From: an uncultured bacterium
GTDB taxonomy: Bacteria > Patescibacteriota > Minisyncoccia > Phycocordibacterales > UBA9973
Direction: 5' to 3'
Length of the DNA: 19,142 nt
NCBI GenBank assembly: GCA_903854645.1
Contig: CAINWY010000048.1
Span: 1-19,142 of the forward strand
A program made the position numbers and the translations under genes. The notes under the pieces were generated by a model. That model was not told the origin of the DNA and ran no database searches. It was given only the letters and a program-made list of their open reading frames with translations. This document shows, one piece after another, positions 7,486-15,070 of this stretch (its first letter is position 1; every line of letters begins with the position of its first letter).

Positions 7486-8991
7486 ATGATTATAAAAAGA
7501 ATTAAACATTGTATAGTTTTCCTTATAATGTTTTTCTCTTTAGTAAATGTCACACATGCAAATGTGGTTATTAATGAGGTTCAAATTGGTCCTACAGAGG
7601 GTCGCTTTATCGAGCTGTATAATAATGGAACTGAATCAGTCGACCTTACAGACTGGTATATACAGCGCAAAACTGCGACTGGTACAAGCTTTGGCTCATT
7701 AGTTTCAAAGACAAATTTTGTAGGGAAAAGCATAGCTCCTGATGGCTATTTTCTTATTTCCAAAATTTCTTTTGGCAATTCTGATATTGTATATGATTCA
7801 TTAACTCTTACAGAATCTAATTCAATTCAGTTGAAAAATAGTGCAGGGGAAATTATTGATAAACTAGGATATGGTGGGTCAAATGATTGTAATACCCTCT
7901 GTGCCCCCGCTCCAATTGATGGAAAGAGTGTTAGTAGAGATACAAATGGGAGTTTTGTGATTGCCACGAGCACCCCAGGTACATTAAATTTATCACTAGA
8001 AAATATTGATATAGGTGGCTCAACCACAACTTTAAACAACAATGATACGACTACGAGCCCGTCATCATCAACATCCTCTTCATCATCCTCTGGTTCCAGT
8101 TTAATTAAAACTGTTCCAGAAGTATATAAAATAGTTACCAAAATTGTAGCACCTAAAATTGTTTATGCATCGGTTCCTTTTATTTTAGACCAGCTCACTA
8201 CAGGGACAAAAAAGGAGAAGATAACCCTGGGGAAGTTTTCATGGAATTTTGGTGATGGTATGTTAAAAGAATCAACAACTTCTCCTATTTTTGAATATGC
8301 TTATGATTATGCTGGAGACTATGTCCTCACTCTTTCTTATTACACTACTGCGTTAGAAGATCATCCAATAGCGACAGATAGAGTCGCAATAAAGGTTATA
8401 CCTTCTGGAATTATAATAAGTGGGGCTGGAACAGTAACTGACCCATACATAGAGATTGAGAATAAATCAAATTTTGAAATGTCTCTCTATAAATGGGTGG
8501 TTAAAGGGTCTACTCACTCATTCACAATACCTAAGGGTACAGTTATACTTCCAAATAAAAAACTTAAACTCTCACCTCATATTACAGGTTTTGATTTTAG
8601 TGATATGAATTCTATTTCCATTGTTGATACTTCAGGTCAAATTTTTGCATCTTATCCTAATATAATTGAACCAAAAATAATGGATACCATAATTAAAGTA
8701 GAAGCTAAAAAAACTATCTCTCCTCTGATAGTTATAGATGACAGGGTAAAGGAGATAAAAACAGAACCCGAAGTTATAAATCTGAATGACTTAGGTGCAA
8801 GTGTAGTAGGATCATCAGGTGCTATAGGTAATATTTCAAATGGTTTAAATAATATCACTTTGATTTATTTAGGATTAATAGGAATTATAATAATAGGAGC
8901 TTTAAGTATAATACTACTGCGTCAAAGGAAAGAAATTCCTGATTATTTAGAAAAGGGAATAAGTGCAAAAGATATGACGATAATTGAATAA
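7486..8991 (+). CDS. Secreted, membrane-anchored surface protein with LTD and PKD domains
   Basis: The 501-residue protein starts with a clear signal peptide (MIIKRIKHCIVFLIMFFSLV, likely cleaved after THA at about 25). The first domain, about 26-140, is a lamin-tail domain (VVINEVQIGPTEGRFIELYNNG, SVDLTDWYI, GKSIAPDGYFLI). A Ser/Thr-rich linker follows at about 175-205. A PKD-like domain follows (FSWNFGDG, then FEYAYDYAGDYVLTLSYY). After it comes a second LTD-like stretch (GTVTDPYIEIENKSNFEMSLYKWVVKG). A single membrane helix near 457-477 and a short cytoplasmic tail end the protein. LTD and PKD domains are extracellular adhesion or binding folds, so this is probably an exposed surface protein. 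Its tight placement behind the ATPase (4-nt gap) suggests co-transcription and perhaps a shared role at the cell surface. Confidence 0.85.
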   Translation: MIIKRIKHCIVFLIMFFSLVNVTHANVVINEVQIGPTEGRFIELYNNGTESVDLTDWYIQRKTATGTSFGSLVSKTNFVGKSIAPDGYFLISKISFGNSDIVYDSLTLTESNSIQLKNSAGEIIDKLGYGGSNDCNTLCAPAPIDGKSVSRDTNGSFVIATSTPGTLNLSLENIDIGGSTTTLNNNDTTTSPSSSTSSSSSSGSSLIKTVPEVYKIVTKIVAPKIVYASVPFILDQLTTGTKKEKITLGKFSWNFGDGMLKESTTSPIFEYAYDYAGDYVLTLSYYTTALEDHPIATDRVAIKVIPSGIIISGAGTVTDPYIEIENKSNFEMSLYKWVVKGSTHSFTIPKGTVILPNKKLKLSPHITGFDFSDMNSISIVDTSGQIFASYPNIIEPKIMDTIIKVEAKKTISPLIVIDDRVKEIKTEPEVINLNDLGASVVGSSGAIGNISNGLNNITLIYLGLIGIIIIGALSIILLRQRKEIPDYLEKGISAKDMTIIE

Positions 8992-8993
8992 TT

Positions 8994-9002
8994 TGCTATA
9001 CT
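8994..9002 (+). promoter_or_regulatory. Extended -10 promoter of the methyltransferase gene
   Basis: TGCTATACT ends 7 nt before the ATG at 9010, so transcription would begin at or next to the start codon (leaderless mRNA). It begins 3 nt after the stop of the previous gene. Confidence 0.6.
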
Positions 9003-9009
9003 CAAAAAT

Positions 9010-9777
9010 ATGAATAAACTTCAAAAGAAGGATACATCTTGGAATAGTGTTGCGAGTTGGTATGATGAATTATTGAAAGGGGACGATAGCTACCAGGCAA
9101 AGGTTATATTGCCCAATTTACTTCGAGTTCTTGATTTAAAGAATGGAGAGGATGTTTATGATCTTGCTTGTGGGCAGGGCTACTTTGCTAATGTCTTCGC
9201 TCATATGGGGGCAAGTGTAGTGGCTTCAGATTTATCAAAAAATCTTATTGAGACTGCAAAGAAAAACGGCAAGGAGAAAATTAATTTCTATATCTCACCA
9301 GCACACAAAGCGCAATTTTTGAAAGATAATACTATAGATACCATTGTAGTGGTTCTAGCAATTCAAAATATTGAGAATATTGGGGAAGTATTTGCAGAGT
9401 GCAAAAGAGTACTGAAGAAGGATGGCAGAATAGTACTAGTACTAAATCATCCAGCATTTCGTGTACCGCAAGGAAGTGATTGGAATTTCGAGAGTGGTGT
9501 ACAGTCAAGAATTGTCAGTCAGTATCTAACTCCCTCAAAAATTTATATAGATATGACACCAGGGGAGAAGAATCCAAAGAAGAAGATAAAGACTATATCT
9601 TTCCATCGTTCACTTCAAGACTATATGAAAGTTTTCTCTAAAAATGGATTTGCAATTACTCGCCTCGAAGAGTGGATCTCTCACAAGCAAAGTGGATCTG
9701 GCCCACGCCAGATAGCAGAAGACAGAGCACGTAAAGAAATCCCTATGTTTATGTGCTTAGAAATTAAGAAAATATAA
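9010..9777 (+). CDS. Class I SAM-dependent methyltransferase
   Basis: The 255-residue protein has the Rossmann-fold SAM-binding motif I DVYDLACGQGYFA (D51-G57 core), the acidic residue after strand 2 (VVASDLS, D74), and a motif near IDTIVVVLAIQNIENI followed by ECKRVLKKDGRIVLVLNHP, typical of the Methyltransf_11/25 group. The C-terminal part (about 160-255) is the variable substrate region; FHRSLQDYMKVFSKNGF is the usual late helix of small-molecule methyltransferases. The target is unknown. It has its own leaderless promoter and is 3 nt from the next gene. Confidence 0.88.
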   Translation: MNKLQKKDTSWNSVASWYDELLKGDDSYQAKVILPNLLRVLDLKNGEDVYDLACGQGYFANVFAHMGASVVASDLSKNLIETAKKNGKEKINFYISPAHKAQFLKDNTIDTIVVVLAIQNIENIGEVFAECKRVLKKDGRIVLVLNHPAFRVPQGSDWNFESGVQSRIVSQYLTPSKIYIDMTPGEKNPKKKIKTISFHRSLQDYMKVFSKNGFAITRLEEWISHKQSGSGPRQIAEDRARKEIPMFMCLEIKKI

Positions 9778-9780
9778 ATT

Positions 9781-10353
9781 ATGGATACAAAATACAAAAG
9801 CTCAACTTTTGCAACATACTCTCAATATATAGCTTCACCGATAATTATATGCATTTTTTTGTACTACGTTTATGCTATTTCCATTGGTAAACATTTAACA
9901 CAGGACGAATTATTTTTCATACCTTTTTGGATTTGGGCCTCAATTGTTGTAATTATTAATATTATTAAATTAAGGAATGTAACAGTTTCAGAGAATGGTA
10001 TTTTGATGAAGTCATTGGTTGCTAAAAATATTCTTCTTTATAAAGATATAGAATGGATAAATCAGAATATTTTTGGATCAAGTTGGTATATCATTTCTAT
10101 AAAATATAAAAATACTGAAACCGGTAAATCAAACATTATATTTATACTACCAGAGCAATACACAAATAGGGAGAGCTGGTCCATATTGAATCCTTTTGTT
10201 GAATTAAATATAACAAAATATATTAGGGAACAAATCATTAAAGCAAATCCTTCATATCAAATACAAGATGAACCATCCAGGTGGTATTTAGCAAAATGGA
10301 TTTTCTTATCAATACTTCCATTCCTTGTAATTTCATATCTTTTAATTAAATAA
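9781..10353 (+). CDS. Small membrane protein, possible PH-like domain
   Basis: The 190-residue protein is not assigned to a family with confidence. Two hydrophobic helices lie near residues 15-35 and 42-60, and one at the C-terminus (WIFLSILPFLVISYLLI). The middle, about 64-150, is soluble: RNVTVSENGILMKSLVAKNILLYKDIEWI, then repeated beta-like strands (WYIISIKYKN, SNIIFIL). This layout resembles bacterial PH-like membrane proteins. The gene starts 3 nt after the methyltransferase stop and is probably co-transcribed with it. Confidence 0.75.
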   Translation: MDTKYKSSTFATYSQYIASPIIICIFLYYVYAISIGKHLTQDELFFIPFWIWASIVVIINIIKLRNVTVSENGILMKSLVAKNILLYKDIEWINQNIFGSSWYIISIKYKNTETGKSNIIFILPEQYTNRESWSILNPFVELNITKYIREQIIKANPSYQIQDEPSRWYLAKWIFLSILPFLVISYLLIK

Positions 10354-10357
10354 TTTA

Positions 10358-10400
10358 TAAAACAAAACCCTTAGATATTATCTAAGGGTGTTGTTTGTTT
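10358..10400. terminator. Bidirectional terminator between convergent genes
   Basis: A 9-bp stem ACCCTTAGA/TCTAAGGGT (10367-10375 and 10381-10389) with a 5-nt loop is flanked by an A-rich left side and a T-rich right side (TTGTTTGTTTTATTTT). It separates the plus-strand membrane protein from the minus-strand murA. Confidence 0.85.
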
Positions 10401-11914
10401 TATTTTAGTATTTTTATATCAGCACCTATGCTGTTTAGTCTATCTGCTATTTCTTCATACCCACGATTGATCATATATACGTTGCGGAGGATTGATGTAC
10501 CATTTGCAGCGAGCATCCCTATCAAGATTATCATAGCTGGGCGGAGTGCTGGCGGACAGACGACCTGAGCAGCTTTTAGAGGGGTTCCTCCTTGTATATA
10601 TACTCTGTGTGGATCAGCGAGGGTGACACTTGCTCCGAGACGGTTTAATTCTGTGAAGTATATGGCACGATTTTCATATGACCAGTCGTGGATCATACTC
10701 TGGCCTTTTGCCTTTATAGCGATAGGTACAAAGAACGGGAGATTATCCATATTTATTCCTGGGTATGGGTTCGCATGTATTTTGTCTTCCAATGCCCTAA
10801 GCTTCGAAGGGAATATATGTAGGTCTACTAGATTAGTTCGTCCGTTGTAGGATTTATAGATCTTTGATGTTTTGTATTTTAATCCCATTATTTTTAATTT
10901 TTCAAGTTCCAAGGAAAGGAAATCAATAGGGCAGCGAGTAACCTTGAGCTCTCCGTCAGTTGCAATAGCAGCAGATATGAACATCATGGATTCAATAGGG
11001 TCCTCACTGTTTGTGTATTCTATATCCATGTTTATATCTTTAATTCCATGAACTACTAGGGTAGAGGTGCCAATACCTTCTATTTTAACACCCAGCTTTT
11101 CTAGGAAGAAACAGATTTCTTGAACCATATAGTTTGCGCTTGCAAATCTGATAGTAGTTGCACCATTTATCTTTGCGCATGCTGTGAGAATGTTCTCACA
11201 AGCAGTATCTCCAGCCTCGTACATTACAATATTTGCAGGCTTTAATTTCTTGCTTTCTATTTTGTACTCATTATTTGTTGTTTTTATTTTTACGCCTAAA
11301 TCCTCTAATGCATAAGTATGGGCAGATATTGTGCGTTTACCAAGCTTGCACCCTGAAGCATGAGGAATTGAAAAAGAGGGAAGTAAATGTATAAGCGGAC
11401 CAATAAGCATTATTACAGAGCGAGTTCTAATAGCTGATTCTATGTTTATTTTATCCAATGTAAATGTAGCAGGTGGAGTAATTACAAGAGAATTATTTGC
11501 TGTCCATTTAACCTGTACTCCAATACTTTCTAATATTTCTATAACTCGATAAACTTCTTCGATGCGAGCGATACCATGGAGGGTAGTCTTGCCGCGGTTG
11601 AGAAGGGAAGCGCATAGAAGCCCCACTGCTCCATTTTTGGAAAAGTTTGTACTAATGGTTCCGTGTAGTTTTTTACCACCTACGATTTGAAAGTCGATTG
11701 AATTATTTATAGAAACAATTTGGTGATTTAATACCTCGCTAATTTTTCCTAGTATTTCGGTGCTAAAATTTTGTTCGCCTTTCTCCATCCGGGCTACAGC
11801 AGATTGGGAAGTCTCTAATGCCTTGGCAAAAGCATCCTGAGTCATATTCTTTCTCTCTCTTAATTCTTTAATAAAAAAGCCTATTTTTTGTAATTCATTT
11901 TGCTTAGATTTCAT
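10400..11914 (-). CDS. murA: UDP-GlcNAc enolpyruvyl transferase (MurA) fused to an N-terminal XRE-type HTH
   Basis: From ATG 11914 the protein has 504 residues. An upstream in-frame ATG at 12070 would add 52 residues that overlap murB and do not look like protein, and the -10 box fits the 11914 start. Residues 9-65 form an XRE/Cro helix-turn-helix (IKELRERKNMTQDAFAKALE, then SQSAVARMEKGE). Residues about 74-504 are MurA. Active-site residues known from E. coli are all present: K93-N94 (FSKNGAVG; K22/N23), C189 (SGCKLGKR; C115), D390 (NMDNLPF; D305), R416 (YENRA; R331) and R458 (PALRPAM; R397), plus the C-terminal INRGYEEIADRL. MurA adds enolpyruvate from PEP to UDP-GlcNAc, the first committed step of peptidoglycan synthesis. 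Cys at the C115 position predicts fosfomycin sensitivity. The HTH is not part of ordinary MurA (about 420 residues) and suggests DNA binding, perhaps at its own promoter. Confidence 0.92.
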   Translation of the reverse strand: MKSKQNELQKIGFFIKELRERKNMTQDAFAKALETSQSAVARMEKGEQNFSTEILGKISEVLNHQIVSINNSIDFQIVGGKKLHGTISTNFSKNGAVGLLCASLLNRGKTTLHGIARIEEVYRVIEILESIGVQVKWTANNSLVITPPATFTLDKINIESAIRTRSVIMLIGPLIHLLPSFSIPHASGCKLGKRTISAHTYALEDLGVKIKTTNNEYKIESKKLKPANIVMYEAGDTACENILTACAKINGATTIRFASANYMVQEICFFLEKLGVKIEGIGTSTLVVHGIKDINMDIEYTNSEDPIESMMFISAAIATDGELKVTRCPIDFLSLELEKLKIMGLKYKTSKIYKSYNGRTNLVDLHIFPSKLRALEDKIHANPYPGINMDNLPFFVPIAIKAKGQSMIHDWSYENRAIYFTELNRLGASVTLADPHRVYIQGGTPLKAAQVVCPPALRPAMIILIGMLAANGTSILRNVYMINRGYEEIADRLNSIGADIKILK

Positions 11915-11922
11915 ATATACAC

Positions 11923-11928
11923 ATTTTA
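11923..11928 (-). promoter_or_regulatory. -10 of the HTH-murA gene
   Basis: TAAAAT on the minus strand ends 8 nt before the ATG at 11914, consistent with a leaderless mRNA. This supports the shorter start. It sits only 9 bp from the murB -10 box. Confidence 0.5.
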
Positions 11929-11937
11929 TCTCATATA

Positions 11938-11946
11938 TGATATAAT
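11938..11946 (+). promoter_or_regulatory. Extended -10 promoter of murB
   Basis: TGATATAAT is a near-perfect extended -10 ending 9 nt before the murB ATG. The whole gap between the murA and murB start codons is 41 bp, so both promoters lie within one protein-binding footprint. Confidence 0.7.
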
Positions 11947-11955
11947 TGCAATAGC

Positions 11956-13008
11956 ATGAAAATAGATGAATATGTAGATATAAAACAATATTCGAGCCTA
12001 AAAGTGGGTGGCCAATTCCAATATTTCGCCGTGATAGATAAAATAGCAGATTTAATAGAGGCTCTTTCATTTGCTAAAGAGAAAGATGTCAAAATTTTTA
12101 TCCTTGGTGGTGGCTCAAACATAGTCTTTAGAGATGGAGCTATAAATGCACTCGCTTTGAAAATTGAAATTAAAGGTTTCGAAGTTGTTTCAGAAGGTGA
12201 TAATTATACAGATATTAAAGTAGGAGCGGGCGAAAATTGGGACCAGACTGTTTCTAAGGCGGTATCCATGGGTTTATCAGGACTTGAGTCGTTATCCGCA
12301 ATTCCTGGAACAGTAGGGGCAAGTCCTGTACAGAATATCGGAGCATATGGATCTGAAGTTAAAGATACTATAAAAGAAGTAGAAGTTTATGAAATAGAAA
12401 CAGGGGAAATATTTAATATTTCAAATAAAGATTGTAAATTTGGATATAGAGATAGTATTTTCAAAAATGAAGCAAAAGGTAAATACGTAATAATGGGAGT
12501 TATTTATAGATTATTAAAAGAAACAACGGATGGTATTGTTTCTCGGGGTCATACACCTACTGCTTTGTCTTATCCTGGAGTTATGAAATATTTTGATGGT
12601 AAAAAAATTGAGAATCCTAGTTTGGAACAAACTAGAGAAGCTATCATAGATATACGCAGAGAGAAGCTTCCAAATCCAATCGAAGTTCCCAATGTGGGTT
12701 CATTTTTTAAGAACCCTATAGTTTTAAGTGTGGTAGCAGATAAAATACTAAATGAATTTTCTAATGCCAAATTTTTTGAACTAGAAGATGGACTTACAAA
12801 AATTCCAGCTGGTTGGCTTATAGAAAATGCAGGACTGAAGGGTAAATCATTTGGATCTGTATCTATATATGACAAGAATGCTCTTGTATTGGTGAATAAT
12901 GGCAACGCCACAAGTGAGGATATTTTTAGAGCTCGAGACGAGATAATGAGAATTGTGAAAGAAAAATTCGGCATTGCTCTCGAGCAAGAACCAGAATATT
13001 TAAAATAA
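11956..13008 (+). CDS. murB: UDP-N-acetylenolpyruvoylglucosamine reductase (MurB, type I)
   Basis: The 350-residue flavoenzyme reduces the MurA product to UDP-MurNAc with NADPH. Visible FAD-binding motifs are ILGGGSNIVF (49-58) and AIPGTVGASPVQNIGAYGSEV (115-135). Catalytic residues include Y164-R165 in FGYRDSIFK, S249 in VGSFFKNP (proton donor Ser) and E347 in EQEPEYL. The YRDSIFK loop (the Tyr loop) and the length mark the type I (E. coli-like) form rather than the shorter type II form. It is transcribed divergently from HTH-murA, so the first two peptidoglycan-precursor steps share one control region. Terminator at 13009-13040. Confidence 0.95.
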   Translation: MKIDEYVDIKQYSSLKVGGQFQYFAVIDKIADLIEALSFAKEKDVKIFILGGGSNIVFRDGAINALALKIEIKGFEVVSEGDNYTDIKVGAGENWDQTVSKAVSMGLSGLESLSAIPGTVGASPVQNIGAYGSEVKDTIKEVEVYEIETGEIFNISNKDCKFGYRDSIFKNEAKGKYVIMGVIYRLLKETTDGIVSRGHTPTALSYPGVMKYFDGKKIENPSLEQTREAIIDIRREKLPNPIEVPNVGSFFKNPIVLSVVADKILNEFSNAKFFELEDGLTKIPAGWLIENAGLKGKSFGSVSIYDKNALVLVNNGNATSEDIFRARDEIMRIVKEKFGIALEQEPEYLK

Positions 13009-13040
13009 AAAAAGTGAATGATTTTACTCATTCACTTTTT
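13009..13040. terminator. Bidirectional terminator after murB
   Basis: Stem GTGAATGA/TCATTCAC (13014-13021 and 13028-13035) with a 6-nt loop is flanked by A's on the left and TTTTT on the right. It starts directly after the murB stop and overlaps the last codon of the convergent small gene. Confidence 0.88.
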
Positions 13041-13317
13041 AGATTGATTTTAGTAGTGCCCATATAATTATAAAGGGCATAATTATGAAAAGATAAAAAA
13101 TAAATATGATAAAATTTATTAAAATTCCAATAAATTTGTAATCATGAAAATTTCTCATCCTCCAAGAGCGTACAGATCGAAAGTTTCGATCCATTGATCT
13201 CCACCACCACTTAAACTGGATGGCCAAGTTTTTTGATAACCGTTCAGAGAATCTTATTCCTGAACGAAACCAGCCGGTAAAACCCTTACCGGATGGGGAT
13301 GTATTTCCTGTTGTCAT
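13039..13317 (-). CDS. Small basic membrane protein of unknown function
   Basis: I do not recognise this 92-residue protein. The N-terminal two thirds are strongly basic and aromatic (FKWWWRSMDRNF, then SVRSWRMRNFHDYKF). The C-terminal third is one long hydrophobic stretch (FIGILINFIIFIFYLFIIMP and beyond) that predicts one or two membrane helices, leaving the basic part in the cytoplasm by the positive-inside rule. The best evidence that it is real is upstream: a perfect consensus promoter 17 nt before the ATG. A shared terminator lies at the end. Binding of nucleic acid or acidic lipid is possible but only a guess. Confidence 0.65.
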   Translation of the reverse strand: MTTGNTSPSGKGFTGWFRSGIRFSERLSKNLAIQFKWWWRSMDRNFRSVRSWRMRNFHDYKFIGILINFIIFIFYLFIIMPFIIIWALLKSI

Positions 13318-13334
13318 TTGTTAAATTTTGTATC

Positions 13335-13363
13335 ATTATATAACATTTAATAAATATTGTCAA
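13335..13363 (-). promoter_or_regulatory. Perfect consensus sigma-70-type promoter
   Basis: On the minus strand TTGACA (13358-13363) and TATAAT (13335-13340) are spaced exactly 17 nt, matching the consensus at all twelve positions. Start would be near 13328, giving a leader of about 11 nt for the 92-residue protein. Confidence 0.85.
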
Positions 13364-13384
13364 CAATGGCCTATATTCTTGATG

Positions 13385-13412
13385 TTGATTTTATATGATT
13401 TTTTAGTATACT
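13385..13412 (+). promoter_or_regulatory. Promoter of tRNA-Leu
   Basis: TTGATT (13385-13390) and TATACT (13407-13412) are separated by 16 nt. The tRNA begins 9 nt after the -10. Confidence 0.7.
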
Positions 13413-13421
13413 AGTTCTATT

Positions 13422-13503
13422 GCCGGAGTGGCGGAATTGGTATACGCGCGCGACTCAAAATCGCGTCTCGCAAGGGTTGGAGGTTCAAGTCCTCTCTCCG
13501 GCA
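13422..13503 (+). tRNA. tRNA-Leu (anticodon CAA)
   Basis: An 82-nt class II tRNA. The acceptor is GCCGGAG/CTCCGGC, the anticodon arm is CGCGA-CTCAAAA-TCGCG with anticodon CAA (13456-13458), a long variable arm follows, and the T-arm reads GGTTCAAGTCC. Discriminator A is normal for leucine. CCA is not encoded. Its T-arm has an inverted copy at 13580-13592. Confidence 0.95.
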
Positions 13504-13554
13504 CAAAAATAAAAATAGAGTACATTTCTGTACTCTATTTTTATTTTTGTGCCG
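13499..13554 (+). terminator. Terminator of tRNA-Leu within a 26-bp inverted repeat
   Basis: Arms 13499-13524 and 13529-13554 are perfectly complementary around a TTTC loop. The inner part (TAGAGTACA/TGTACTCTA followed by TTTTTATTTTT) is an ordinary intrinsic terminator. The outer part reaches back into the last bases of the tRNA acceptor stem (CGGCA), which a terminator does not require. Confidence 0.8.
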
Positions 13555-13579
13555 AGAACTCTGACCTTCGTCAGAGTGT

Positions 13580-13687
13580 GAGAGGACTTGAAAAGGCTGA
13601 GTTTATATCTTGTAAATTAATATTTTAAAGATATACGAAGCCTGTACCGACTCTGTAAGAGTCAAGATGCGTACTCGTGGTCTTCTC
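13580..13687 (+). repeat. Structured tRNA-adjacent repeat unit (tRNA-Leu copy)
   Basis: The unit opens with GAGAGGACTTGAA (13580-13592), the exact reverse complement of the tRNA-Leu T-arm at 13484-13496. It closes with GGTCTTCTC (13679-13687), which pairs with the opening as nine base pairs including two G-U. Inside are a long hairpin (AGGCT 13594-13598 with AGCCT 13639-13643, extended by ATATCTT/AAGATAT), a short hairpin GACTC-TGTAA-GAGTC (13649-13663), and the family motif GCGTACTC (13669-13676). A separate 8-bp hairpin (13558-13577) lies between terminator and unit. The G-U pairs favour the plus strand as the RNA strand. No reading frame makes sense here. The stretch 13504-13744 contains nothing else except the alr promoter. 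Confidence 0.6.
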
Positions 13688-13725
13688 TTCTTATATTTCT
13701 ATTATTTTGAAAATAGAGCATAAGC

Positions 13726-13734
13726 TGGTAATAT
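13726..13734 (+). promoter_or_regulatory. Extended -10 promoter of alr
   Basis: TGGTAATAT ends 10 nt before the ATG at 13745, predicting a leader of only a few nucleotides. Confidence 0.5.
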
Positions 13735-13744
13735 AAAAGTGTAA

Positions 13745-14875
13745 ATGAATAAAAATCTTTCATATATAGAAATTTCGAAGGAAAACTTGATACACAATAT
13801 GAAGCAATTTCGTGCTTTGGTTAAAAAGGATACAAAGATTGCTGCTGTTATAAAGTCCAATGCTTATGGTCATGGAGATCTAGAAGTCGCGCGGATTATA
13901 AGCTCATACGCAGATTTTTTGCAGGTTGATAGTATAGAAGAAGCAGAGAGAGTAAGAAAAGTAAGTAAAAAGCCTATTTTAATATTTGGCTATACAAATG
14001 AAGATGGCATAAAAAGAGCTATAAAAATAGGAGCCATAATTGCGGGATTTGACCTAGTGCATCTATTAAAGATAAATCACGTAGCTCTTATTTCTAAAAA
14101 GAAGGTGAAGGTTCACCTAGCGCTGGATTCATTTTTGGGCAGAGAGGGTATAATGCCTTCACAAGTAGAGGGCATAGTAAAAGAGATAAAAAATTTAAAG
14201 TATATAATTTTAGATGGAGTTTATTCACATTTTGCAAACATAGAAGATACTATGAATTCTACTCATGCAAACAGGCAGATAGATACATATCACTCGTGTG
14301 TGGAAATTTTTAGAAAAAATGGTTATGAAAATATAAATACTCACATATCTGCAACTTCTGGAATTCTAGTCTATGAGAAGGGGGAAAATATCCATAGCAT
14401 TGTCCGTCTAGGAGTGGGTCTCTATGGTATGTGGCCTAGTGATCATCTAGAATATTTAAATAAAAAGAAAATAATAATAAAGCCAGTTTTGAAATGGGTG
14501 ACTCATATAGCCCAAATAAAAATAATACCAGCGAATCACCCTATTGGTTATGGGCTCACTTTTATAACAAAGAAGGCAACCAAGATTGCTGTGATTCCCC
14601 AAGGCTATGCTGACGGACTTACACGCTCGATGTCAAATAATGGAGAATTCCTAATCCGAGGCAAGAGGGCAAAGATACTAGGCAGAGTGGCCATGAATAT
14701 GACTGTGGTGGATGTATCTGGCATAAAAGACGTAATGCCAGAGGATGAAGTTGTAATAATTGGGGTTCAGGGAAAGGCTCAAATTACGGTTGAAGATCTA
14801 GCCAAAAGAATGGGTACTATAAATTACGAAGTGACCACCAAGATAAGTGCCTTATTGCCAAGGGCTATAATTTAG
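13745..14875 (+). CDS. alr: Alanine racemase
   Basis: At 376 residues the length is normal for this PLP enzyme, which makes D-alanine for peptidoglycan. The PLP lysine is K37 in AAVIKSNAYGHG, the family signature. The catalytic tyrosine of the second base is Y269 in HPIGYGLTF. The C-terminal beta domain shows GRVAMNMTVVDVSG and the EDEVVIIG strand. The N-terminal TIM barrel includes LALDSFLGREG and GVYSHFANIED. The start at 13745 is supported by the -10 box and by the conserved YIEISKENLIHNMKQF opening. L33 follows 36 nt after the stop with its own -10. Confidence 0.95.
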   Translation: MNKNLSYIEISKENLIHNMKQFRALVKKDTKIAAVIKSNAYGHGDLEVARIISSYADFLQVDSIEEAERVRKVSKKPILIFGYTNEDGIKRAIKIGAIIAGFDLVHLLKINHVALISKKKVKVHLALDSFLGREGIMPSQVEGIVKEIKNLKYIILDGVYSHFANIEDTMNSTHANRQIDTYHSCVEIFRKNGYENINTHISATSGILVYEKGENIHSIVRLGVGLYGMWPSDHLEYLNKKKIIIKPVLKWVTHIAQIKIIPANHPIGYGLTFITKKATKIAVIPQGYADGLTRSMSNNGEFLIRGKRAKILGRVAMNMTVVDVSGIKDVMPEDEVVIIGVQGKAQITVEDLAKRMGTINYEVTTKISALLPRAII

Positions 14876-14893
14876 TTGCATTTTTATGGGTTT

Positions 14894-14899
14894 TATAGT
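14894..14899 (+). promoter_or_regulatory. -10 of the L33 gene
   Basis: TATAGT ends 12 nt before the ATG at 14912. A weak TTTAGT (14871-14876) lies 17 nt upstream in the alr stop region. This supports the shorter start of L33. Confidence 0.4.
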
Positions 14900-14911
14900 A
14901 TTGTATCCAAT

Positions 14912-15070
14912 ATGTCACAAGATAGACTTTTTAAATTAGGCTGTACTAAATGTAAACACATTAACTACTGGTCAAGCAAGAACAAGAAACTCGTCACTAA
15001 AAAGATTGAGCTTAAAAAATTCTGCAAATGGTGCAAAATTAATACTAAACACAAAGAGATGAAAAAATAA
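14912..15070 (+). CDS. rpmG: Ribosomal protein bL33
   Basis: The 52-residue protein has the four-cysteine zinc ribbon of C-plus bL33 (C11, C14, C38, C41), in FKLGCTKCKHINYW and KFCKWCKINTKHKE. The pattern (aromatic and polar residues after the first knuckle, HxE after the second) is characteristic of this large-subunit protein. The longer frame beginning at 14876 adds 12 residues (MHFYGFYSIVSN) that are not part of the family, so the start at MSQDRLF is chosen, in agreement with the -10 position. A strong terminator follows. Confidence 0.92.
   Translation: MSQDRLFKLGCTKCKHINYWSSKNKKLVTKKIELKKFCKWCKINTKHKEMKK

Noticed and set aside
11915..12070. Longer N-terminus of murA (52 extra residues)
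   Set aside because: It overlaps the start of murB, is unlike any domain, and the -10 box at 11923-11928 would lie inside it.
13428..13628. 66-codon frame over tRNA-Leu and the repeat unit
   Set aside because: Overlaps the tRNA gene and terminator; a shadow.
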